Source: Strigamia acuminata (taxonomy: Eukaryota > Arthropoda > Chilopoda > Geophilomorpha > Linotaeniidae). Taken from it: a stretch of DNA of 64,000 nucleotides. The first letter of the stretch is position 1. Every line of letters begins with the position of its first letter. A model generated the notes under the pieces. It was not told the DNA's origin and did not search any database. It saw nothing but the letters and a program-made list of their open reading frames with translations. The stretch lies in contig OX442314.1 in the NCBI GenBank assembly GCA_949358305.1, positions 63,435,369-63,499,368 of the forward strand, given 5' to 3'. Of the stretch, positions 54,135 to 64,000 are shown one piece after another. The position numbers were made by a program, and so were the translations under genes.

Positions 54135-57100
54135 TATTAAAACACTTAATTTAGGCTTGTCAAAAAAATATCGATTTTTAATCGCTGGAAACAAAATTGC
54201 TTAATTATTGAGCATTGTGCGGCGTAGTTAAGCCTAATCGATTTTTTTTTTCGTTTGATGTTACGTTTATCCACGTTAACAACGTACATACAAATCAAAA
54301 TCCAACTAATCCTATTTCCCAACATGTGGTTTGCCAAGTTAGGTCTGCCGTGTGTTATTCCTCTCATTTTCCCTTCGAAATGAAATCAATTTTTAATATC
54401 GACTAAATATAAATCGAAACCAATTTGTTCTCTCGCAGCTTGTCACAATATTTATAAATCATTAGACCAAATTGCATCCAACAGACTCCCCGAAGAAACA
54501 TTCCATTTAGAAGTACTTTGTTTACTACTTATCATCAATTATTAAATCCCACTACAATAAAAATAGAAATAAAAATATAACGGAATCCATTATTAACCAT
54601 AAAACCAACTTTGATTCACAAAATTATAAAAGTTGAATTGTCTTTTACATTAAATTACACAATATCAATCAATGTGCAATTATATGCAGATATGTCAAAG
54701 AAGCAAAATTGTCAAATAAATAATATTTTTAACAAGCAATATAATAACCATCCTCTGCTACCAATTGCACCTCGCAGACAGCAGTAGAAAAATAAATCAA
54801 GTTGTTTATTTGTTTGCTAAAGTCCATCTGGCACCACAGCGTGGGCGGTTGGCACTGTCAGCGGAAACAGCGCAGGTTCCCTAACTAGACTGCAGTGGCC
54901 TTTCAACAATAAGCAGACTGACCCTTACCGTGCAAAAAATATTTTTCTCGGAAATCTAGTAATCAAAACATGTGGATTAGTTTAAGTAGGAGTGTGTAGA
55001 GTGCATAAGGTGCAATTTGCAGTGCATAAAACACAAACAATTCTATTCATGTAGCCGCACCATCCCCGAAACGCCTCGCGGCGTCTCGTGACAAACGAAG
55101 GAAGGCCATCGCTAATCTTTTCTCTTTCTTAATGAGCGGAAGACGGATTCAAAAGGTGGCGCAACGAACGAAACCAAGCCTAACTGCCTCTTTCTCTCTC
55201 CACTGCCCCCTATCGCTCCGCTCGCTGGTGCAACGGACGCTGCAGCACTATGTGATGTGATGTGCTATAATAAACGCTTGCAAGCGCCGCCATCCACTAC
55301 TGTGTCGTGATAATTTCTCATACTCTTTTTCCATCCACTTATCGTGTTTACTCAGCAACCCCTTCAGCCATTCTCCCCTTCTCGAATTTCCTTCTTGTGC
55401 AAAAACCTCGTTTGCAAAAACATCTTATCAGATGACGTTGCTTCTAAAGAATTACAATATTTACCGTCTTGCACATTTTCAATGGCATCGGATAGATGGG
55501 AATATAAAATTACGCGAGCAACCAAGCCGTCGAAGCTGGACTTGTTAACACTCAAACTCAGCACAAATTTAAATATCATCGCTGCCATTTTGCTTATTCT
55601 AACTCTTGCGGGGCATCTTCAAATGTTGGATGATACATAGATAGATAGATACATACATACCGGTAGATAGATTAGATAGATAGATAGATAGATAGATAGA
55701 CTGATAGATACTCATAGATAGGTAGATAAATAAATCGACAGTATACTATATTCGTGACTTGAAACTGATTTCACAAAATACCGCTTATACTCTGACCGAT
55801 TCAAAAAATGTTTTTCTTTTTTAGCTTTATATCGATTCTTTGTATCTTCCCCCTACACAGGAAAAAAAAGACTTTTTTCTTCCTTCCTTTCCTTCTTTCA
55901 TTCTTTCTATTTCTGCATTCCCAATCCGACCGAAAACCAAATAATGCTGAATTCTCCGCATTGTGTTTAATTCGTGCCGTAAAGACATTTTATTAGTTTC
56001 AGTGCAATGGAATGCGAGACATTAGGAATTCCATTTATTCCAAATTTGAGTCGAAATTGTTAGTAACCCAATTTCTGACGGTGATTCACTGTACCTGCTT
56101 TAGATACTCCTCGCAGACTGTTTATGTCTGCGACCTGCTACACAAGCATTAAAAACTCATGAAAGTGCCTGTCTTTCAAATGGCCCACATAGCAAAACAT
56201 GAGTAAAAAGAAAAATCAATCACTTTTCGTGATTGATCGCATCATTTGTGCAACGAGTGTTTTCACGCACAAAGAAAGCACTATTGTACAGGATTGGAAA
56301 ACTGATACGACATACAAATATTTTAAAGCCCTAACAAAGGTTTTAATTGTTCTTATCACCATTCAAAATAGATTTAATACCGTACGTACACCGTTCCACT
56401 TGATGACCTTATCTATCGTCTTATCTATCACGCGAAATTTGCATTTTAGAAGCGAGATTTAAAAGAGAAAAAATAAATCCAAAAATTCAAATAAATTCAA
56501 AAATTCAAAAATTCAAAAATTCAAAAATTCAAAATATTAAAAATATAAAAGTAAAGTCACTCAACAATGAGCGGAGTGCCGGGAATCAATTATCAATCTC
56601 GAATTCTAGTTGGCAAATTCAAAGTGGTGTAGATTCGTTGGTGCGCACACACGACACGTCCCGTAATGACATAACCGCAACAAATAATGGATTCCTCGAC
56701 AATCTCTATTCTCTGCTCTCCAGCTCTGCTCTCTCGTGCAGTTTGAATTGGGCATCAGGATTCGCAGCACAAACCCGAGATTAACTAACGCTTTCGTTTC
56801 GTGTATCAATTCAAATTCATGCACACTACGGAGCTTTAAGCAAAACGTTGTTTTTTCTTCTCCCAGTCGTTTTCACATGCCATTAAGAAAAGCAGGAGCA
56901 ATAAAGATGAATTTAATGTCAACTCATGGGGCCATAACATAATAGTGGCGCGCCGTATCGGGGAAGAATTTCAATACACAACATCCTTAACTTGATTTTG
57001 CTCTTTTGCCACGTCCATCAAAACCTCCTAACGGCTGTGCGCCGCGCCCTACAAGAAAGCGAAAAAACGTCCAACACGTGTGAACGCGAATGGATTCGTT

Positions 57101-60100
57101 GTAGGAGGTTTTGTCATCCCAACCCCAGGGTACCTTTCTGATGACGTTATTGATTGAAATGCAGTGGCAGGGAGCGCTCAATCATTCCCGATGGGCGGCA
57201 GAAGGCGTGTGGAGTGAGAACAAGGATCAATAAATGTTGTCTTCCCCCCACATGACACGTACTACCCACTGCTGTACGTACAAACATCAAACAAACAAAC
57301 AATCGAATCAGCAAGATACTCTACAATGCTGATTCGGTGCATGAGTGCTCTGGTCGAAACGCCGAGCTTTAAAGGTGCTTGCGGATTGCGATTGCGAGTA
57401 ACAAATCGCGTTGTTTCGCCGCTTTGGGTCAGTGCAACGTTTAATGTGTTGTCGTATTATTCCCGGATGTATGACATTGGTCGTAAAGGAATCAACGATC
57501 GATAAACTAATGACCGAAAACAAAACCGAAAAGAACATCAAGCCGCAGTTACTAAACGATATAGTTTATCGATTAATGATAACATCGACACTCCTTTGCT
57601 TCGCTGCTGTAGTCGCAAGAAAAGCCGAAAGCCTATATACAATACGGTGCATTATATCCTCTGTACTGCAATCATTTCTTAGAGAAACTTACAAGATCCA
57701 AGATGCTACAGGTTTTGACGGTTCGAATCGATCTCTATTGCAAGCAAATCTAAATTTGCTCTTTTAATTAAAATAAATAATTCCTTCGCACTAACAGTTT
57801 AACCCTAGCCATGGAATTCATATTAACACATCTGTATTGTATGGTTGCAACTTATTGCAACATCTCTTTTATTTGTCACTAGGGAGACCCTTTTCTCATT
57901 ACAATGAATTTCTTATACAATGTTGTCTAATTGATTTATTATTACCCAACACTATTGATATTTCCAAGAAATATTATTGTTGATTTGTTTTTCTTTTCTT
58001 TTTTTTCCAAGCCCCCTTGCGCTTTTCTATGCGAGTTGGAGAACTGAGAAAGTAATCGATATTCAAAGTAAAAGAAACTGAAATTAAATGGACAAATGAC
58101 GATTAATTAGCACGAGGTGCTGTAAGTTCAACTCGTCACTTTGCATAGTTTCGTAAAAAAAAAATGACGATTTTGTGACCATTTCTAGAAAAAACGTAAC
58201 GATGTAGAGGAAGTGAACATCCGATATGAGTTGGGATGTTGAAAAAAGAGGGCGCCTATCACCTGCACATCAGTTACCATTAAGCGTTATTAAATAATCG
58301 AAAGTTTAAAAACAAGAAAGGTCTTCTAAAGCCGTTTCACACCTATTAGTATTAAAAAATTCAAAATAACGATTAGAAATAATTTCTCAAATCGAAAATA
58401 ACACTCACAATTATCAAAACAAACATTCGTTCAAATTTGCACAACCGATATAGAAAAATCGATACTAAATCGATTTGTATGACTAAAAAAAAAGCGTCGT
58501 TTCGTCACGCTGCAGTCGCACTAATCCAAGTTGGCATGGAGACTAGATTTTGTTGTGGTAATATTATTAACAGTCGGGTGCATCAATGAGTAAAGCGCGT
58601 TAAAAGGCGAGCAAGAGCTAGCAATTCATTTTGGTCGGGAGAAAACAAAATAACGTATGGTTTATTCAAACAGATAAGAAAAGAAAGAAATATTAATAAT
58701 TTAGTTGCCATCGCCAGTCTAGTGAATATCATTTACATTTACACAGAACAGGGGTGCTGGCTCGTTAATAATGCATGCAATCTGACTTGGGATTTGGTCG
58801 CCAGGCTGTCATCATCACCGCCAGCAGTGAAACGGCTCCCGTACCTGCCAATTAGGCTGTCCGGCCGAGACAAGCTGGCGACTAGAGCCACGAAAGGCAA
58901 AAAGCCCACTCATGTCGTGACCCAAAACTCACTCATCAAAATTAACTCGCACAGCATCCACCAAGCCCACCGCTCGCTCGCACGCTTGCACAACACGTTG
59001 AATAATGAAGAAACCGAAGAAACCCAAACTTTTTCAAATACATATATATTTGATTCTGCCACGAATTGCGCCTTTTGTGCAATCTCGATCGATATTCTCT
59101 TAAATATTAATATTCCACCCATTACACGTATCAAATATTATGCTTAGAATTATTTTTCGCCTCTCTTTATTCGCTTTGTCGATAATCCGTCCTCATCTGG
59201 TGTGATTCCTGTCAGGAGTCTTGGATATTCAATTGATTTTTCAACCTTGGCGAGTGAGTTTTATTCTTAGGTCTCTCTCTCTCTCTCTCTCACTACAGCG
59301 CTACTTCTGGGTGTGGCTCGCGCTCTCTTGTATGAATACAACACATTTCGCCATTTCATTTTTTCTGATTTTCAGCACATTCTATTGCAATATAGATGGC
59401 TACGAACTAAATTTTCAACATGAAAAACCAGGTATGTAAAAAGGAAGGCTCGCAACCATAATATAATTACGCATCGAAATGAAAAACAATAACTTGACGG
59501 GATTTTCTCAGAATCTTCATTTCCTTTGATTATGATAATTTTTTGCTCAGTAAAATGGCTCAAAAAGGTCGATTTCATGCAGGAAATTTGCATACTCCAA
59601 TTTAAAATTAAAAGAAAAAAAAATTAATAAATTATGCTAAATCTAATGTTATAATTAGCAGGATAGAAAAATGGAAGATTTTGGTTGGCATAACATTTGT
59701 TTTACAATTATTCCGCACGACAATCCTGCTTGGTTTGGTGAGTGGGGACTACCCACGTTCAATGTTATTCCAATACATGTGATGTGTCAAATCTGAGTTA
59801 CCATTTTGACAAGAAAAATGGTGATATTGATTCGATTCAGATCATTTCGTTTGAACTTTCTTCAATTTATCCTCGACGTGCCATAAATGACAAACAAACA
59901 TTGCTAAACACGGATTAAATATAATAATTGGAATTAAATCTAAACACTAAAACTCACGCTTTTTATTTTATACATCATTAAAACACTTTTAACTTCTACC
60001 CACTAAAAAAAAAAATGTATATAGAAATCAACATTTTCAACTCGACCAAAAGATTAAGCAAACATTGCAAAATGTCAATTCCAAGTGACAAAGTCAACAT

Positions 60101-60219
60101 TTGAAAAACAAACAAACAAAAAGGCAAACGTCGCTTTTCCGCGACCCACGAGGAGAATATAAAACACACAGTAAAAAATATATATCTTATATTTAAAAAA
60201 AAATATTAAATGGTGGCAG
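53860..60219. other. Intergenic, no gene recognised
   Basis: Mostly AT-rich unique sequence. Simple repeats: (TTTA)n at 54101-54135, (GATA)n at about 55640-55730, an AAAATTC-type repeat at about 56480-56535, (CT)n at 59274-59291. CpG-richer patches lie at 55060-55230 and 57020-57180. A short imperfect hairpin is at 57020-57032 / 57099-57112. An open frame at 57411-57767 (+, 118 codons) shows no homology I recognise. Confidence 0.5.
55640..55735. repeat. GATA microsatellite
   Basis: An interrupted (GATA)n tract with CATA and GGTA variants. Confidence 0.8.
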
Positions 60220-61262
60220 ATATATCTCGATCAAACAAGTACTGGCTGCAGTAGAACCAATACTGCTTACCGGTAACTCCTAATGGAAACAGGTGATCAT
60301 CTGCTGCGATCCGGGTTTTTATCCACTTAATTTCTAATAAATTAAGCAGAAACCGCAGGTGAATGCTTTACAAGACTTATATCGCGGCCGAAACTTGTCT
60401 AGGGTTAAGTTTACGGAAATAGGAATAAAAAGACAGTTTATTATGGTAATAAAAATCACACAAATGTTTTATTCGATAAATTACAATATATACTAATTAT
60501 GATTATGAATATCACAGAATAAAATGAGCGGGAAACAATGAAACAAAGGAAGGGCTTGCAACGACTGTTGCAAGCTACAAAGCGTCAGAAATGGCGCTTA
60601 AACAACTTGAAGTTGTTAGGCGAAGGCAAATTGTCTTCGTTCTACGAACTCACGAACGATGGTCGAAGACGATGGTTCTCGTGGGCTCCTTCTACGGCTC
60701 GTGCGACGGCTCGGCGGCGGTGGTTGACGGCTGTAGGCGTCCGGCTTTCGTACGATGGCGGTGGCTGTCGTTCGCGCAACAGCGACGGCGATGGTTCACG
60801 ATCGTCGGGAATCTTCTCTTCTCGATTGCTGGAATTAGCGACGGCTAATTCAAGCAGGATTGCTGGCTTTGTGCGTTTGATACACAAAGATAGCAGGTGA
60901 AACTGAGTTACAACGGTCCTCTATCAATACTTTTCTTTCAGGAGCAAAAGCAGTGATGTTGAGGTTGTTGTTGTATTTTTCAGAGTCCCGATTTGAGCCA
61001 AGACGCGAGCCCAGCACGCTTCAATATTGCGCAGAAAACCTGCGCACTTAGCTCAAATGGGTGCAACTAGTGGTTATTACACCATATTGCACCATAACGG
61101 CTAATAACCGTTTTCACCCCGGACAACCTGGGGTGATATGTGCCTAGAGAGGATTTCTCCCCTCGGTCACATGATCTGACTTGGCGTGTGCCACAGTCAA
61201 ATTAATTAGAAGATAATTAATTTAATCTTCTAAGTTGGTGAATATTTTGAGATCACCACACA
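60220..61262 (-). repeat. Candidate 3' LTR of an LTR element (far end not located)
   Basis: In the - direction the sequence AAATGGGGGGATG, a purine tract, is followed at about 61262 by TGTGTGGTGATCTC, the expected form of a tract and LTR start. The LTR would then run toward lower coordinates and include AATAAA-type signals near 60430-60470. I could not fix its other end or a target duplication, so the left boundary is only a limit. The middle (60590-60880) is GC-rich and holds an open - strand frame with the motif PPPSY. Confidence 0.4.
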
Positions 61263-61312
61263 TCCCCCCATTTAAGACGAATCTTACATGGAGAGAAAAT
61301 GAACGAACCAAT

Positions 61313-64000
61313 TTATGATTCGTCCATGGTCTGAGTTCGCTCAGGCGTCAACGGGCGCATCATATCCGTGGTGTCGTCCCTCGGGTTGGACCGCTCGTTA
61401 ACCGTACACAGGTCGCGACCTGCGTTTGGTCCGGAGACCATTCCAGGGTTGACATGAAGCCAAACCTGGATGATTCTTGCCGAGTTCGCTCGGTTGAAGA
61501 ATCCTAGCGCCGCGAACTCGATTGGATCCTCTGGCGCTAATCGTGCTCTCAGGAGTCGATCATGGAGCACCGATGGTGGGCTTAACACCCGGATGTGGTC
61601 CTCGAGCCACATAAACACCTGCCTCGACAACTTGTGGTTGTTGCTAAGCAGTGTTCGCGTATCCGGCGTCAAATAGAAGTGCGGATACAGGCGCATTAGG
61701 GTCTTGAAAGCCGACTCTTTTTTCAGCGGCTTGACCTTCGTCTCCGGCTTGGCTGGCGGCGGCGGCGGCGGACGTGAGTCTTCCGTCGTGGCATCGTCAA
61801 ACTGGCACTGCGGGCCCAAGAAAACCAACGCAGGTGCGGAGGTTGACGAGGGTGTGACGCCTCGTCCCGGTGCTCGACCCACACCGGGGAGCTGACGGGT
61901 TTCGACTACCCGTTGAACTCCGGCTGGAGTTTGAGAACTTCCGGCGTTCTCTGGCCAAAATGAACATCCAGCGCCCTCTTGGGCCGACTGGAAAACAGCC
62001 AGTGACGCAGCTGCTGTGGCGCTTGTAACTGGAAGCGGTGGTCTTCCGGTCATTCGCGCCGTGGCCTTCGCAAAGGACCACTCGGTTCGCAACCGAACGG
62101 CGGCCTCTTCTTCGGTCTCACCGTTTGCTACGACTTGCTTTATTAGCTCGGCTAAGATCGTAGGCGGGTCGAGCCTGAGGTGGTACCACAGCTCGACTTT
62201 CTTCTCCGACAGGCCCATCGGCGCGGTCCAAAGGTACGTTATGGCCGCTAACGCCTGTCCTGGCGAAGGAAGAACACCAGGGTACAACACCCTAGTCATC
62301 CCCGGAATTAGCTGACGCTGAAAATCCATCAGACGGGGATCATCAATGGTATTGATGTCGGAGACTTCTAGCCTTTCAGCTAGTCTCTGCCAGTCCTTCT
62401 GCGACTCGGCGATCTGGGCGCTTTGGTATGCGTCCAGCTTCTGGAGCACTTCCTGCTGTGCTCTAATGGGTTGCTGCTCGTAGCAGGTCCATTGTGGGCC
62501 GAATGACTCACTAAAAAATGGCCGGAGTTGCAGGTTGCTAACTCCAGCCGGCAAGCGGGAAACATATCCTTGTTCGGGCAAGCGGCTAGCATGTCCAGGT
62601 ACTGGCACGCTACAGTCGGGAGAAATATCACCGACAACACGTCTCATGGCGTATGGAGTAGCCGAGTTGTCCACTTTGAACGTGGAGGCGGTTCGGCTAC
62701 TTCGGGCGGACTTAATTGTGGAGTCCGATTCAAAACTCAGCGAAGACGACGAGCCAAACGACTCTGGTGTCCGTCCTCGTCGCGACTGCGGGCGTGATGG
62801 CTGCGCGTCAGTCGAATATGGGCGTGATCGCTTCTGACGTTCCTCTCGATCGCGGCTTGATTCGCGGAACATCGGTCGGACTGGAACCGGCGGAGGGAGT
62901 TGCCCCACCCTCAAATCCTCGTCTTGCGGCGGAGGATTGATGGCCGCTGGGGCCGGAATTTCATCTTCTTGATAAAAAGGGAGAGCGCAACGCGCTTGCT
63001 CCTCTGCCTCGTGTTCTCGAGCCAGTTGTCGATTTTCGTCGACGCGAAGCTGCACCGCGGCAGCTCGGAGTGCTTTGGACGGGAAAAATCCCGGAAAATC
63101 GTTAAAACACCCGGCGAGCGCCAACTGGTGGAGCTCGGTTTGTGTGACGGGAAGTTGTGGGTTCCCGTCACGAACGGATTTGCGATACCGTTTAACGACT
63201 TCGCGTTGTGTCGTCTTGAGGTTCTTCCTCAATTGGGTTAGAGCACCGTAATTAATTCCGGTACTCTTTAGCGCTCTTCTGCGCTCGTGACGCTCTCGTG
63301 GCGTCACTGGCCACTGGTTGTGCAGCAACTCTGCTGCAAGCGGTCCTGGGGGGCTCTCGTCGAGCGTCCACTCGATTTCGTCGACACCGTCCACGTGAAG
63401 GCGCTCGATGAATCTTCCTTTTGCACCAAATCCTTGCAGCGCTGATCTGCTGAAGTCGTGGCGCAACTTCCACCAGGTATTGTTTGCCGTCTTCAGTCTT
63501 CTGATTTTTTCGGGCAATGCCGCTCGAAAAATCAGCGGGTGCTGAGTCGGCACGTGATCGGGAAGCGCGAATGGCGTTTCTCGATCCCTCTCGATCTGTA
63601 TTCGAAGAAAAATAAATAAATTAGTTTATTTAAAAATAAACAAATAATTTCTTATTTGAAATATTTTTTAAGCTTAGCGCTTGTGGCTGTGAGTCACTAA
63701 GGGATGTTGGTTGTCATGGCAACTCCCTTCGCACATGCTTGAAGCACGTGACTTTTATAGCCGCCATTTTTATTTTTTAGCGGCTTGTGTTTGAAGTCAG
63801 GAAAAGTGAAATTACTCAATTTTTCTGACTTAAACACTTGGTAAAAATTTATTCTAATAATTTACCCGTTGTTGAAGCGTCAATTGAACGTCTTCATTTG
63901 CCCCTTCCATGGGCATTTCTCCGTCCGCCTGGAGTTGGATCGCTTCCTCGTCCATTCTCTTTCGTTTTCCGGTAATTTCGGAAATTCTTTCGTCTTGAAA
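61313..64000 (-). CDS. Unrecognised spliced protein, probably an LTR-element ORF (5' end outside window)
   Basis: There are two exons. One at 63866-64000 (45 codons visible, acidic, with GKRKRMDEE) ends at CGG|GTAAAT. A 270-nt intron ends in TACAG. Exon 61313-63595 then adds 760 residues in phase. The long exon has a basic N-terminal third (VTPRERHERRRALK, RKNLKTTQREVVKRYRK), a Pro/Ser/Arg-rich middle, a helical Gln/Leu-rich part with DFQRQLIPGMTRVLYPG, and a second globular part near the end (LMRLYPHFYLTPDTRTLL). No zinc knuckle, protease, reverse transcriptase, signal peptide or membrane segment was seen. GC content is far above that of the neighbours. The stop lies about 50 bp before a purine tract and LTR-like start. 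This suggests a Gag-like or accessory ORF of an LTR element; a host gene is the alternative. Confidence 0.55.
63596..63865 (-). other. Intron of the unrecognised right-edge gene
   Basis: A 270-nt AT-rich intron with GTAAAT donor and TACAG acceptor, both on the - strand. The flanking exons are GC-rich and in the same frame, which supports real splicing rather than two separate ORFs. Confidence 0.65.

Noticed and set aside
57411-57767. 118-codon + strand ORF
   Set aside because: No recognisable domain, no splice or promoter context, and composition like the surrounding DNA.
62016-62940. + strand ORFs opposite the right-edge gene
   Set aside because: They are antisense shadows in a GC-rich region. 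The - strand frame is 760 codons long and joins in phase across an intron.
1-64000. tRNA genes, rRNA and CRISPR arrays
   Set aside because: No cloverleaf with matching A and B boxes was found by eye, there is no rRNA-like block, and the short tandem repeats lack spacer structure.

Overview
This is AT-rich animal nuclear DNA with spliced genes, long introns and many transposons. The most likely source is an arthropod. The reasons are a latrophilin of the invertebrate Cirl type (rhamnose-binding lectin, Thr-rich stalk, HormR, GAIN/GPS, 7TM, no olfactomedin domain visible), a cluster of CYP2-like P450 genes, and BEL/Pao, Mutator-like and pogo-type elements. The species cannot be named from the window.

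Layout. Positions 1-11,700 hold a tandem cluster of cytochrome P450 genes on the + strand. It comprises the last exon of one copy (547-716), a second copy of 8 exons (2817-6633) and a third of 8 exons (9655-11590). The 5' flanks and 3' exons are near-duplicates, so the cluster grew by recent tandem duplication. Transposons then entered: an element of about 1.3 kb in intron 5 of copy 2, and a Mutator-like element with a 9-bp target duplication in its 3' flank. Copy 3 has a one-base shift that shortens its C-terminus, and copy 2 has lost the ancestral donor of intron 6.

Positions 12,647-38,522 (- strand) are one gene, the latrophilin/Cirl adhesion GPCR. I could follow it through 13 coding exons with consistent splice phases (1,227 residues). 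A first intron of about 18.1 kb separates the signal-peptide exon from the rest. Two exons at 18084-18187 and 17725-17831 both encode the second half of the lectin domain. They have the same entry and exit phases, and using both would shift the frame, so they look like mutually exclusive alternatives. This is the strongest biological finding in the window.

Intron 1 and the DNA upstream hold miniature inverted-repeat elements, including one family seen three times, plus simple repeats. Positions 41,001-47,371 are a complete, apparently young BEL/Pao retrotransposon on the - strand. It has two 530-bp LTRs that look identical, a 5-bp target duplication, a primer site matching tRNA-Phe and an unbroken 1,730-codon gag-pol frame.

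From 47.4 to 60 kb the DNA is mostly non-coding. It holds a pogo-type miniature element that keeps a 48-codon helix-turn-helix ORF, another inverted-repeat element, and what may be the first two exons of an unknown gene (53478-53636, -). At the right edge (61313-64000, -) lies a GC-rich, spliced, unrecognised protein of more than 800 residues. It ends about 50 bp before a purine tract and an LTR-like start, so it is probably the last ORF of an LTR element that continues beyond the window.
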